This document shows positions 33,752 through 43,308 of a DNA stretch of 64,000 nt, piece by piece. The translations under genes were made by a program, and so were the position numbers. The DNA comes from WQZF01 sp031556405 (GTDB lineage: Bacteria; Pseudomonadota; Gammaproteobacteria; Burkholderiales; Rhodocyclaceae), in contig JAVBTC010000118.1 in assembly GCA_031556405.1 (NCBI GenBank), forward strand, positions 23,477 through 87,476, written 5' to 3'. A model generated the notes under the pieces. The model was not told the DNA's origin, did not search any database, and saw nothing but the letters and a program-made list of their open reading frames with translations. Position 1 is the stretch's first letter; each line of letters begins with the position of its first letter.

Positions 33752-33771
33752 ACCTGTCAAAGTTGACAGGT
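33752..33771. repeat. 20-bp palindrome, copy 2, over the Rhs stop codon
   Basis: acctgtcaaagttgacaggt has the same nine-base arms as the copy at 24388-24407, with a changed centre. The Rhs stop codon (complement of 33757-33759) lies inside it, so this gene end may have been created by insertion or recombination at the palindrome. The gap 33435-33751 upstream of the DUF6402-like gene has a modest ggggttgtaacccc hairpin and otherwise nothing recognised. Confidence 0.5.
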
Positions 33772-36700
33772 GGGGGAAATTTGCCTTGCCGCGCGCTCGT
33801 GTCCACAGGCCGGGATTTCGTGCGCGAGAACGGTTTCAAATGTGCGGCGGTATTCGCGGAGGATGGCGTATGGCGATGGCGCGGGGGGAGGTGAGGCGGG
33901 AAATGGCGGGGTGGGAAATATGGGAGGCGTGGAAGGCGATGGTGGCGATGGCGCTGTGCGTTTTCTTCTTCGCTTTGCCGGTGCGTTCGCCGGAATGGGA
34001 GTGGAAATGGGCGCGGAAATGGACGCGGAAATGGGCGCGGAAATGGGAAAGAAAACAGAGAGGGGGAGGGATGTTTCGGTCGCGGGTTCCATGTTTTCCC
34101 AGGTCAGGCCCAGCGGATTGATCCATTCCAGCGGATTCGGCGCGTAGCGATAGGGGTTGAGTTCGCCGGTCGGTCCTGCCGGATTTTTTGAAAGGAAGCG
34201 CCCGGTTTCGGGGTCGTAGTAGCGGTGGCGGTGGCAATGCAGGCCGGTTTCGGGGTCGTGGTACTGGCCCTGGAAGCGCAGCGGGTTGCCGGGGCAGCGC
34301 TTGGGGGCGTTTTTTTGCCGGGATTCTTTTTCCGGGGTTTCGCTTTCCGTGTTTTCGTCGGCCCGCCCCCATGCCCGGTAGTGCGCGCTCCAGGCGATGC
34401 GGCCTTCGGCGTCGGTCATTTCCTGCGGGGCGCCGTTCCGGTCGCAATGGATCCAGAAGTACCGCGCGGACGATATCGGTAAAGCGGTGGAGAAAGGGGC
34501 GGCGCGGGGAGTGGGGACAGGGAGGAGAGCAGGGATGGAAGCGGTGCCGGAGGGATCGTTCCGGCGCGGGGCGCCGTTGACGTTGGGGTTTGCCGCGGCC
34601 CGTTCCGGGATCGGGGGCAGCGGCAGCGGGTAATCGCGGAGGGTCATCAGCAGCGGAACGAAGGTGCCCGGTTCGTAAAAATAATGCGCGCTGCCGTGTT
34701 CTCCGCTTTCCCATGCGAGGCGGTCGCCGTCCCAGCCGTACAGGATGAGGGTGGGGTTTCTGTCCGGCGCGGGCTGTTCCCGGCCATTTTTTTCGCACGG
34801 GCGCGGGGCGTTGGAGACGAAGGCGACGCGCTTCGCGATCCGGCGTCCCAGCGGGTCGTAAATAAAATCGATGCGCGCGGTGCCGGTGTCGATTCCGGTC
34901 AGTTGATCGAAGGTGTTCCAGCGGTAGCGGGTGCTGCCGCCGTTGCGCGTTTTTTCCGTCAGGTTGCCGCGCCGGTCGTAGCGGTAGCGGTTGCCGGCGA
35001 ATTCCGCCAGCAGGTTGTCGGGGGCGGCCTGGTTGTGCCGTCTGCGCGGTGTTCCGGAACCGAGCGGGTTGCCGGCGGGGTCGAAGGCGAAATGTTCGTG
35101 GCCGAGCGGACCCGTGGCGTCGATCAGGCGTCCGGAAGGGTCGTAGCGGTAATCGCGGTGGCCTTTGCCGCTGTCTTCTATCCTGACCAGATGTCCGGCG
35201 AGGTCGTAACGGTATTTGCGCTTGCGGAGCCATCCGGTGATGCCGGAAGGAGCGTCCGGCACGGTTTCCACGGCGATTTCCTCCGTGTCTTCCACCATGT
35301 TTTCCGTGGCGCTTTTCGCAGTTCTTCTCGTAGTGCTTCCCCCCGGGAATTCGGAAAAGGCGGCGTGGGCGAACAGGATCTGCTCTTCCAGTTTTCCCTC
35401 CAGGGTGAAGGTTTGCCGGCATGCGAGGCCGTTGCCCAGGCGGCGTTCGATTTCGCGGCCCAGGCCGTCGCGCTCGAAGGAGGCGATCTCGGCGTCGTCG
35501 AGCGTGATGCGGAGCGCGTTGCCTTCGGCATCCGGGAGGATGTCGAGGCGATATCCGTCGGGGCGGAGGACGGCGATGCGGTTTCCGAGCGGGTCGTAGC
35601 GGTATTTCCAGACGGCGGCGAAGCCGGGGCCGCCGGAGTGATCGGCGCCATCGGTGCCATTGGTGCCATTGGTGCCATTGGTGCCGTCGAGCCGGTAGTG
35701 CTGGCATTCGGCGGTGAGGTTGCCGGTCCGGTCGTAGTTCCAGGTCAGGCGGCTGGCGGCGTTTTCCGCGAGCACGAGGCGGCCGTTGGCGTCCCAGGCG
35801 AAGGCGTCGCGCTCTGCATCGCGCCATGAGCCGTCGGGGGCGCGGCATTGGCCGCGGCGTTCGAGGATGCGGCCCATCGGGTCGAGGGAAAGCAGGTGGC
35901 GGATGTCGCCGCTTTCGATTTCGCGCGGCAGGGGGCTTCCCGTGCCGTAGCCGTAACGGACGGTCTGGCCGTCGAAGTCGCTCCGTTCGCGGAGCCGTCC
36001 GGTGGCGTCGTAGCGGAACCAGGCTTCGGCGCCGTTTTCGTTGACGATCGCGGCCAGCCGTCCGAGAGGGTCCCAGCGGTATTCGACGGCGCGGTCCGCG
36101 GGGTCGCGGCGGCGGAGTGGCAGGCCGGCGGGGGAGTAGTTCCATTCGGTCTTGCGTCCGAGCGGGGCGGTGTATTCGATCAGTTGGCCTTCGGCGTCGT
36201 GCAGGAAGCGTTCGCGGCTTTGGTCGGGGCGGACGATCCATTCCAGTTGGCCGCTGTTTTGCCGTTCCCGGTCGATGCGCCGCCGTTCGCTTTCGGTGCG
36301 GGGGTAGTTGGCGGCGGCGGGCGATTCCGGGTCGCATTCGGTGTGGCAGGTATAGAGGTAGCGCGTGGTTGCCCCGGCGGCGTCGGTGTGGCTTTTGACG
36401 CGGCCGCGGTCGTCGTATTCCCAGGTTTCGGCGTTTCCGGCGCGGTCGGTGCGGCGTTGCAGCAGGCCGGGGGCGGTGTAGGCGAAGGTGGTCGTGCCGC
36501 CGTCGGCGTCGACGATTTCGACGGGCAGGTTGAGGGCGTTGTAGGCGCAGCGGGTGGTGTGGCCGAGGGGATCGGTCTGTTCGGTGCGGTTGCCCCGGCG
36601 GTCGTAGGTGAACCGCCAGACGCCGCCCATGGCGTCCTGGATGCCGGTGAGGCGGTCTTCGTCGCCGTATTCGAACCACACGCGGCTGCCGTCGGGCCGG

Positions 36701-38856
36701 GTATGGGAGACGGGATTGCCGCGTTCGTCCCTGGCGCAGGCGTCGATGCTGCCATCGGGGCGGTGATGGCGCAGCAGGTTTTTGCGCGCGTCGCGGAAGA
36801 ACCATTCTTCGCATGCGTCGGGATGGACGATGCGGCAGGTGTAGCCGTGGCGGTCGTGAAAGTAGCCGGTCCTGTATCCCAGGGCGTCGGTGACGAGGGT
36901 ATGGCGGATGTGTTTGTCCCATTCGATCCGGAGCTCGCCCGCGATGCCGTCCTTCCATTCGCGGACGGCGCGGGCGGTGGCGTCGTCGCCGTCCCATTCG
37001 AAGCCGGTGCTGTATCCGTTGCGGTCGGCATGGCGGTCGATGAGGTGGCTGCGGTAGCGGTAGGCGCGATGGGTGGCGTTTTCGTCCTGGGCCAGGAACA
37101 GGTCGCCGCTGCCGTCGTTGTTCGGGATGTAGAAGTACGTGACGAGCCTGCGCTCCGGGAGGTTGGCGCGTATGAGCCGGATTTCGCGGATGCGCCCGTT
37201 GCCGTCGATCTTGGTGGAGAGGCGGTACAGCAGAGTTTCGTCCTGGCGCACGACGATTTCGGAGAGGAATTCGCGGCCTTCGGCAACGTAGCCGTAATGC
37301 AGGCCGGCGGTGAGGCCGCTGTTCGTCCGCAGCATGACGAGACGGTAATGTTCGGGCGCATCCCGCGTGCCTCCGACACGTTCGAAGGTTTGCGTGCAGG
37401 GGGTGTCGAGGTCGAATCCGGCGGGGCGGGCGGAGCGGTGCGCGAGGGTGATGAGGCGGTTGCCGGAGGCGGCGAGGGTGAATTCTTCGATGGGATCGCG
37501 GTACAGCCGTCCGGGCGGAAGCGGGGGGCAGGGGTGGCTGCGGCCGTCCGCGCCGCGATAGATCAGGCAGTTCCTGCCGATGTCGATGCGCACGGTCCAG
37601 GCGTTGATCCAGCGCGCGCCGAGGGGGCCGCGGTCGAACGCGGCGAGGCGCGAGTTGTAGACGCGGGTCCAGGAAAACGGGACGGCGCCGGGAAGCGTGA
37701 AGTCGGTGTGGGCCAGGACAAGGTCGCCGAGCGCGAGGCCGATGCCGCCGTCGGTGCGGGTGCGGGCGCCGTTTTTACCGGCGTTGGGGGCGCATTTCGC
37801 CGGGGCCTGGCGGCGCAGGGCGGTCATCGTGCCTTCGGGCCGGGCGGCATCGGTGAAGCCGTAGCTGTTCGGGATGGCGGGGCGGTTCGAGGTTTCTTTT
37901 CCGGCGCGCCAGAGCGCGGCGTCGTGGCGCAGTTTCCGCAGCAGGGCGCCAAGAGTGTCGGGGGCGCCGGGGATGTCGAGGGTGTCGAGGGTGTCGACAT
38001 CGGCCTGGGCGGCGATTTGTTTCGGAATCCGCCGGGAGAGGGCGCGCAGGTTTTTCGCGGCCCTGGCGAGGGCATCGGGTCCGGCGGAGGCGATGAAGTG
38101 CGTTTTCGTGGAGGCGGCGGAAAGCGCGGCAGGGGTTTTTGAGAAGAGATAGAGCTCTTTCCAGGGGGTGGCGACGATTTTTTTCGGGTCATAGCGGAGC
38201 GGCGGCGGGCCGCTTTTGCCGTCCGCGGGCGGCAGGCCGTACGCATTGCGGTGGAGTCCGTCGAGCGCGGCGGCGAAATCCGCGGCGAGTTTTTTGCCCA
38301 GGGTTCCGGCGTCGGCAAGCAGGCGGGGGAGGCGTTGTTCCGCTTCGTCGAGGAAGCTTTCGATGTCGCCGGGCGAGGCGGTTTCGAGGTGCGTGGAGAG
38401 GGATGCGAACAGGGCGTCGACGGGGCGCTCCACGTCGGCGTCGGCATTGGCGTCGGCGTCACCATCGTAATGCTGCCGCGCGAGGAGCAGCGCGGTGCGC
38501 AATGCCATGCGCCGCGCGGCCCATTCGCCAGGGTAGAGGCCGATCAGGTCGAGCGCGAGGCCGCTCCATTGGCGCGGCGTGGGAGAGGAAAGGCGCTGGA
38601 AGGAAACGATGCCCAACACGGCGTCGTGCAGCGCCGTGCTGTTGCCCAGCACCGGGCAGGGCGCGATGACGGCTTGCACCGCTTCGAGTCCAAGGGTGTC
38701 GCCGCTCAGCGACCGTATCCAGGCATCCAGCTTGCGCGCGCCGAGGATGAGGTCTTCGGCCGCCACGGCGTCGAGCGGGACGACGGCGAGAGGCGCGGCC
38801 GGAGAGAAGGCGGCGAGGGATGCCGGGGTGGAAAGGGAGGTATGAACGAAAGGCAT
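33757..38856 (-). CDS. Rhs/YD-repeat protein without a recognisable toxin tip
   Basis: 1699 residues. Residues 1-350 are an Ala/Leu-rich helical region; no PAAR domain is seen. A DUF6531-type start to the core follows (VLAHTDFTLPGAVPFSWTRVYNSR, shown here as DFTLPGAVPFSWTRVYNS). YD repeats cover ~620-1500. The core ends with the RHS signature region (DPETGLHCHRHRYYDPETGRF, here YYDPETGRFLSKNPAG) and WINPLGLTW. Normal Rhs proteins then carry a variable toxin domain. This one has ~120 low-complexity residues, Pro/Ser/Ile-rich, coded in part by 12-bp repeats. Four tandem-repeat insertions occur elsewhere in it. It may be a silent or delivery-only Rhs, or the toxin may be supplied by the downstream gene. 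Confidence 0.9.
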   Translation of the reverse strand: MPFVHTSLSTPASLAAFSPAAPLAVVPLDAVAAEDLILGARKLDAWIRSLSGDTLGLEAVQAVIAPCPVLGNSTALHDAVLGIVSFQRLSSPTPRQWSGLALDLIGLYPGEWAARRMALRTALLLARQHYDGDADANADADVERPVDALFASLSTHLETASPGDIESFLDEAEQRLPRLLADAGTLGKKLAADFAAALDGLHRNAYGLPPADGKSGPPPLRYDPKKIVATPWKELYLFSKTPAALSAASTKTHFIASAGPDALARAAKNLRALSRRIPKQIAAQADVDTLDTLDIPGAPDTLGALLRKLRHDAALWRAGKETSNRPAIPNSYGFTDAARPEGTMTALRRQAPAKCAPNAGKNGARTRTDGGIGLALGDLVLAHTDFTLPGAVPFSWTRVYNSRLAAFDRGPLGARWINAWTVRIDIGRNCLIYRGADGRSHPCPPLPPGRLYRDPIEEFTLAASGNRLITLAHRSARPAGFDLDTPCTQTFERVGGTRDAPEHYRLVMLRTNSGLTAGLHYGYVAEGREFLSEIVVRQDETLLYRLSTKIDGNGRIREIRLIRANLPERRLVTYFYIPNNDGSGDLFLAQDENATHRAYRYRSHLIDRHADRNGYSTGFEWDGDDATARAVREWKDGIAGELRIEWDKHIRHTLVTDALGYRTGYFHDRHGYTCRIVHPDACEEWFFRDARKNLLRHHRPDGSIDACARDERGNPVSHTRPDGSRVWFEYGDEDRLTGIQDAMGGVWRFTYDRRGNRTEQTDPLGHTTRCAYNALNLPVEIVDADGGTTTFAYTAPGLLQRRTDRAGNAETWEYDDRGRVKSHTDAAGATTRYLYTCHTECDPESPAAANYPRTESERRRIDRERQNSGQLEWIVRPDQSRERFLHDAEGQLIEYTAPLGRKTEWNYSPAGLPLRRRDPADRAVEYRWDPLGRLAAIVNENGAEAWFRYDATGRLRERSDFDGQTVRYGYGTGSPLPREIESGDIRHLLSLDPMGRILERRGQCRAPDGSWRDAERDAFAWDANGRLVLAENAASRLTWNYDRTGNLTAECQHYRLDGTNGTNGTNGTDGADHSGGPGFAAVWKYRYDPLGNRIAVLRPDGYRLDILPDAEGNALRITLDDAEIASFERDGLGREIERRLGNGLACRQTFTLEGKLEEQILFAHAAFSEFPGGSTTRRTAKSATENMVEDTEEIAVETVPDAPSGITGWLRKRKYRYDLAGHLVRIEDSGKGHRDYRYDPSGRLIDATGPLGHEHFAFDPAGNPLGSGTPRRRHNQAAPDNLLAEFAGNRYRYDRRGNLTEKTRNGGSTRYRWNTFDQLTGIDTGTARIDFIYDPLGRRIAKRVAFVSNAPRPCEKNGREQPAPDRNPTLILYGWDGDRLAWESGEHGSAHYFYEPGTFVPLLMTLRDYPLPLPPIPERAAANPNVNGAPRRNDPSGTASIPALLPVPTPRAAPFSTALPISSARYFWIHCDRNGAPQEMTDAEGRIAWSAHYRAWGRADENTESETPEKESRQKNAPKRCPGNPLRFQGQYHDPETGLHCHRHRYYDPETGRFLSKNPAGPTGELNPYRYAPNPLEWINPLGLTWENMEPATETSLPLSVFFPISAPISASISAPISTPIPANAPAKRRRKRTAPSPPSPSTPPIFPTPPFPASPPPAPSPYAILREYRRTFETVLAHEIPACGHERAARQISPTCQL

Positions 38857-39120
38857 TGCGAATGTTCCTTTATGTTCTTGTCAAGACAATGCGGAACCTT
38901 GTCCGGTGATTCGGCGAATTGGAGAGTCGGTGAGTTGATGAATAGGCTGTTTTGCCGAATATATGCTTATGAGTTGAAAAATTCCGGGGCAAGGTCTGTT
39001 GGGGCAGAAAGCCAGAACGCAAAAAGTACCCAAATGCGGAGCATGGCAAAAAACTCAATAGAGTACAAGAGGGGGTGTTGGTGCAGCGGGAGCGAGTGTT
39101 GCTTTTGGGGATTGTCGGTA

Positions 39121-39199
39121 TTTTTTATAAATTAAAAAGTATTTATATTTGTTATTTGTAGCTGTATATGCAGTTTATTTAATATTTAAATGTGGAATA
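39121..39199. repeat. AT-rich 79-bp element, copy E (diverged)
   Basis: AT-rich, with ttttttataaattaaaa at the left, atttaaatgtggaat at the right and GTAG at 39158-39161 (offset ~37). It sits in the 718 bp gap between Rhs and mutM. After it, cataatatatg near 39225 could be a -10 region for a plus-strand promoter. No gene is supported in 38857-39574. Confidence 0.45.
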
Positions 39200-39574
39200 A
39201 TGTATTGATTGTTTGTTGATTGGCATAATATATGCGCAGAGAAGAAGTCGGCTGTTTTGCACCCATTTGCGCACATTTATATGTATTTTTTGGGGTGAGT
39301 TTTGAAAGGATGGCAATTTTCCGTCCGCATGAGGGTCGATAAGCGGCGGATATCCTTGCGGGGTGTCAAGAAAGATGACATGTCGCAGTGGGCGCGAATA
39401 TCTGCGAAATGAAAATTTGCCGTGTTTTCTTATGGATAAATGATTAATTCATTTTTTCCGGTTTCGGGAAATTTTCTGGAGTTGCACCGGCTTTGCGGCG
39501 GGCGGGGAGGCTATGCAACGCCGTTTTTTCAGCATAATGGACGGCGTTTTCATTCATGAACGGATATCGCCGCC

Positions 39575-40399
39575 ATGCCCGAATTGCCCGAGGTTGAAGT
39601 CAGCCGGCGTGGTTTGCTGCCGCATCTGACGGGAAAAACGATCGTTGAAGCCAAGGTGCGGGCGCCGCGTTTGCGCCGCGACATTCCGGCGAATCTGGGG
39701 CGGCTTCTGCCCGGCCTGCGGGTGGCGGCGATCGAGCGGCGCGGCAAGTATTTATTGTTCGATTGCGAAAACGGCGTTCTGCTCCTGCATCTGGGGATGT
39801 CCGGCAGCCTGCGCCTGGTGGCGCCCGGCACGGCGGCGGGCAAGCACGATCATTTCGATCTCGTGTTCGCGGAGTCGGTGTTGCGTCTGCGCGACCCGCG
39901 CCGTTTCGGTCTGCTCGACTGGATCGACGGCGATCTCGCGGCGGCGCTTGCCAGCCATCCGCTGTTGACGGTGCTGGGGATCGAGCCGCTGGAACCGGAG
40001 TTCGACGGCGACTGGCTGTACCGCGCCACGCGCGGCCGCCGGGCGCCGGTGAAGCAGGTGTTGATGGACAGCCATGTGGTCGTCGGCGTCGGCAATATTT
40101 ATGCCGCCGAGAGTCTTTTCCGCGCCGGGATTTCGCCGCTGCTGCCGGCGGAACGGCTCTCGCGTCCGCGTTGCCGGAAGCTGGCCGAGGCGGTGAAGGA
40201 AACGCTGCGGGAGGCGATTGCCGTTGGCGGCAGCAGCGTGCGCGATTACGTTCACAGTGACGGCGGCATGGGCGGTTTCCAGCTTTCCTGCGCGGTGTAT
40301 GGCCGCGAGGGAGAGGCCTGCCGCGCCTGCGGCGGCACGATCCGCTCGGTGCGCCTGGGCGGGCGGGCAAGCTGCTATTGCCCGCATTGTCAGCGTTGA
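39575..40399 (+). CDS. mutM: Formamidopyrimidine-DNA glycosylase
   Basis: 274 residues, starting MPELPEVEVSRRGL with the catalytic Pro2 and Glu3 (after Met removal). It removes 8-oxoguanine and FAPY lesions and nicks the DNA. The lesion-recognition and H2TH region has QVLMDSHVVVGVGNIYAAE. The C-terminal zinc finger is CRACGGTI and CYCPHCQ. The ATG at 39575 is followed by the invariant PELPE, which fixes the start. Confidence 0.97.
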   Translation: MPELPEVEVSRRGLLPHLTGKTIVEAKVRAPRLRRDIPANLGRLLPGLRVAAIERRGKYLLFDCENGVLLLHLGMSGSLRLVAPGTAAGKHDHFDLVFAESVLRLRDPRRFGLLDWIDGDLAAALASHPLLTVLGIEPLEPEFDGDWLYRATRGRRAPVKQVLMDSHVVVGVGNIYAAESLFRAGISPLLPAERLSRPRCRKLAEAVKETLREAIAVGGSSVRDYVHSDGGMGGFQLSCAVYGREGEACRACGGTIRSVRLGGRASCYCPHCQR

Positions 40400-40485
40400 C
40401 AGACAAAAGTGTCAGTGGTGTTGCGTAGTTGTTCTTTTGTGGTGGGAGCGCGGCAAGTTTCGCAAAGGGCGCTTGAGGCGGTTTT

Positions 40486-40621
40486 CTGGATTCCCGCCTG
40501 CGCGGGAACGACGGATGAAATGGCCGGCTACGGGGGGTTCCGGCCGTTTCGCGAAGCGGGCAAACGGAACCGGCACGGGGCAAAAAACACCTCCGTCATT
40601 CCCGCGCAGGCGGGAATCCAG
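40486..40621. repeat. Inverted pair of GC-rich palindromic repeats after mutM
   Basis: ctggattcccgcctgcgcg at 40486-40504 and its complement at ~40603-40621. It is the same pair as at 13904-14085, here separated by about 100 bp. The rest of the 596 bp gap 40400-40995 holds AT-rich copy F and a region with no supported gene. Confidence 0.65.
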
Positions 40622-40664
40622 TGAATTGCCTACATGCGTTCATTTACGGAAATTACTACGGGAA

Positions 40665-40742
40665 AAATTCCAGATTAAGTTAAATATTATATGATTTGTG
40701 TAGAAAGTTATATTCTATAATTAAATTTTATAATTAGAATTT
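40665..40742. repeat. AT-rich 79-bp element, copy F
   Basis: The clearest copy: left end aaattccagattaa, right end ttataattagaattt, which are complementary at most positions, and GTAG at 40700-40703 (offset ~36). It contains two TATAAT sequences and could act as a promoter source. It lies between mutM and the dynamin-like gene. Confidence 0.65.
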
Positions 40743-40995
40743 GTTTGGCGTGTGTTTTCGGGAATGCAATCGGTTCGCATCGGGTTTTTGGCCCGGACAT
40801 GCGCTATTCATCGGTACGGAGTGTCGCGCGGTGTTTTTTGCATGGGAGGTTTTTTCCTCCGCGTGCCCATGGGTTTTTCCGCACACATCGTTTCGAAACC
40901 TTCGCCGGAGGGTGTTTCTTCCGGCGAACGACAGACAATTTATGTTAGAGTTATTATCTTGGTCTGTCGTTTATATAACTCAAGGGAGTAAAAGG

Positions 40996-42972
40996 ATGAC
41001 TACCGTGCTCTCCCGGCAAATCGCCGCTTATGCAGAGTGGCGCAAGGGAATTGTCGAGAGCGTTTCAAGTTTCCGTGCTTGGCTCGAAGATAACAGTCTT
41101 TCCGATTCGCATACCGACCTGCGCCTTGCGCATATGCTCGAACGGTTGAGCGAGGACCGTTTGCGCGTCGCGTTCGTCGCCGAGTTTTCGCGCGGCAAGT
41201 CGGAACTGATCAACGCGATTTTCTTCGCCGGCTACGGCACCCGGATGCTGCCTTCCTCGGCGGGACGGACGACGATGTGTCCGACCGAATTGATGTTCGA
41301 CCCGGAGAAACCGCCGGCGATCGAACTGCTGCCGATCAAGACCCGCCTTTCCAACGCCGGCATCAGCGAATACCGGCGTTTCCCCGACGAATGGTCGGTC
41401 ATCGAATTCGATACCGCCGACATCGAACGGATGAAATCGGCGCTGAAGCACATCAGCGAGACGCTTCGCGTCGACCGCGAGGAAGCGGAGAAACTCGGCT
41501 TCGCCGTGGATGACGACGCGGAGAGCGAAGCGTATCACGTCGATGTCGATGGAATGGTGGAGATTCCGCGCTGGCGGCACGCGGTGATCAATTTTCCCCA
41601 TCCGCTGCTGGAACAGGGTCTGGTGATTCTCGATACGCCGGGGTTGAACGCGGTGGGAACGGAACCGGAACTGACGCTTTCGCTGTTGCCCAACGCGCAC
41701 GTTGTCCTTTTCGTGCTGGCCGCGGATACCGGGGTGACGCAATCCGATCTGCTGATCTGGCGCCACAACGTGATGATCGACAGCACGAGCCGGCGCAGCA
41801 GCGTTGTCGTGCTGAACAAGATCGACGGTCTGTGGGACGGGTTGAAATCGGAAGCGGAAATCGATGCCGAGATCGAACGCCAGATACTGAATTGTTCGAC
41901 GACGCTCGACGTGCCGCGGCAGCAGATTTTCCCCGTGTCGGCGCAGAAGGGGCTGGTGGGGAAGGTCACCAGCGACGGCGCACTGTTCGAACGCAGCCGC
42001 CTCGGCGTTCTGGAGACGGCGCTGTCCGAGGAATTGCTCCCGGCCAAGAGAGATATCGTGCGCGCCACGAGCGAGGATGAGTTCGAGGAATTGCACGAAC
42101 ATGTCCGCCGTATTCTCAAGGCGCGGCTGTCCGGCTTGCAGGAGCAGTTGAACGATTTGTCCGATCTGCGCGGCAAGAACCGGGGGGTCGTGACTTACAT
42201 GATGGGCAAGGTCAATACGGAGAAGCAGGAATTCGAGAGCGCGCTGCAACGCTACTACGCGGTGCGCAATGTGTTCTCGACTCTGTCGAACCGCCTTTTC
42301 GCCCATATCGGCCTCGACAATCTGCGCCACGTTGCGAAGGATACGCACGCGGCGATGGATGGCGCGAAGTTTTCGCGCCAGCTTTCCGAGGCGATGCGGG
42401 GGTTCTTCGCGGCGGCGCGGAACAATCTCAGGCAGGCGGCCCGCGACGCGGACGAAATCGCCGCGATGATGGAGGCGTTCTACCGGAAGTTCAGCGTCGA
42501 GCACGGACTGAAGCTCGGCTCGCCGCCGCTCTTCAGTTTCTTCCGTCATGAAAAGGGATTGAACAGTCTCGAAGAGTGGTGCGATACCCACATCAACAGT
42601 TCGCTGAAACTGTTTTCGTTGCGGCAGGGCAAGCTGACGCAGCGGTTCTTCGAGGAAATCGCGCTGCAGATGCGTTCCCTGTTCGAGATCGCCAACCGCG
42701 ACGCCGAGGCGTGGATCAAGTCGATCATGGCGCCGATGGAATCCCAGATCCGCGAGCATCAGTCATATCTGAAGCAGCGGCTGGAGAGCATCCGGCGCAT
42801 CCACCAGGCCACCGATACGCTGGAGGAGCGGATCGGTGAGTTGATGCAGGTGGAAGCGATGCTGAAGGCGCAGATCGAAGGGTTGTCCGCGGCGTATCTG
42901 AACGTCACGGATGCACTGGATACCGATCCGCTCGAAGAAAAAGGCCGCGCGGCATACGAAAGCGTTGCCTGA
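40996..42972 (+). CDS. Dynamin-family GTPase
   Basis: 658 residues from the ATG at 40996 (AGGGAG 13 bases upstream; the frame is open further upstream without support). G1 is AEFSRGKSELINAIF (~residue 60), G2 Thr lies in SAGRTTMCPTEL, G3 is LDTPGLNAVG, and G4 is VVLNKID. The remaining ~350 residues are helical with coiled-coil character, as in bacterial dynamin-like proteins that remodel or guard membranes. There is no obvious membrane segment. It stands alone; a second dynamin-like partner, common in paired systems, is not present. Confidence 0.9.
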   Translation: MTTVLSRQIAAYAEWRKGIVESVSSFRAWLEDNSLSDSHTDLRLAHMLERLSEDRLRVAFVAEFSRGKSELINAIFFAGYGTRMLPSSAGRTTMCPTELMFDPEKPPAIELLPIKTRLSNAGISEYRRFPDEWSVIEFDTADIERMKSALKHISETLRVDREEAEKLGFAVDDDAESEAYHVDVDGMVEIPRWRHAVINFPHPLLEQGLVILDTPGLNAVGTEPELTLSLLPNAHVVLFVLAADTGVTQSDLLIWRHNVMIDSTSRRSSVVVLNKIDGLWDGLKSEAEIDAEIERQILNCSTTLDVPRQQIFPVSAQKGLVGKVTSDGALFERSRLGVLETALSEELLPAKRDIVRATSEDEFEELHEHVRRILKARLSGLQEQLNDLSDLRGKNRGVVTYMMGKVNTEKQEFESALQRYYAVRNVFSTLSNRLFAHIGLDNLRHVAKDTHAAMDGAKFSRQLSEAMRGFFAAARNNLRQAARDADEIAAMMEAFYRKFSVEHGLKLGSPPLFSFFRHEKGLNSLEEWCDTHINSSLKLFSLRQGKLTQRFFEEIALQMRSLFEIANRDAEAWIKSIMAPMESQIREHQSYLKQRLESIRRIHQATDTLEERIGELMQVEAMLKAQIEGLSAAYLNVTDALDTDPLEEKGRAAYESVA

Positions 42973-43035
42973 AACGGCGCAATGCCGTGGAAATACCGCG
43001 CGAAGCGTTTCGAGCACTGTACGAAGCCTCGTACT

Positions 43036-43113
43036 GGAGCGCTTTTGATTCAAGTAGGCTCGTTATTTTCCGCGTGCCCACGCGGATGTGTTCGTTTGAA
43101 TTGAAAACGCTCC
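43036..43113. repeat. 78-bp nested inverted repeat in the gap after the dynamin gene
   Basis: ggagcgcttttgattcaa (43036-43053) pairs with ttgaattgaaaacgctcc (43096-43113) with three mismatches. The nested palindrome CCGCGTGCCCACGCGG lies at 43070-43085. This could be a REP composite. The adjacent stretch 43150-43308 may contain a degraded minus-strand coding remnant (IAPTVTYSGDCRQAWQTF then a stop), too weak to call. Confidence 0.5.
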
Positions 43114-43308
43114 GACCCTTGTAAGAACCTCCAACAAAATAGTTCTTGGATTTTTCGCGGGTGCTGTTAACAGACGATGGCACAGGCGATGTCGAGGAAG
43201 GTTTGCCATGCTTGGCGGCAATCGCCGCTGTAGGTAACGGTCGGTGCTATGGTGGCGACCTCGGCCAACTTTCCAATGGATACGGCAGCCCCTGCTTTGT
43301 GCTCAATG

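Noticed and set aside
33836..36997. 1053-codon minus-strand frame overlapping Rhs
   Set aside because: Arg/Pro-rich out-of-frame shadow of the Rhs gene, which has clear YD-repeat content in its own frame.
35848..38142. 764-codon plus-strand frame opposite Rhs
   Set aside because: Val/Gly/Ala-rich antisense shadow with no motifs.
39240..39415. Half-sites resembling the AtoC palindrome (gcgcaga, gaatatctgcg)
   Set aside because: Only single imperfect halves with no partner; probably chance.
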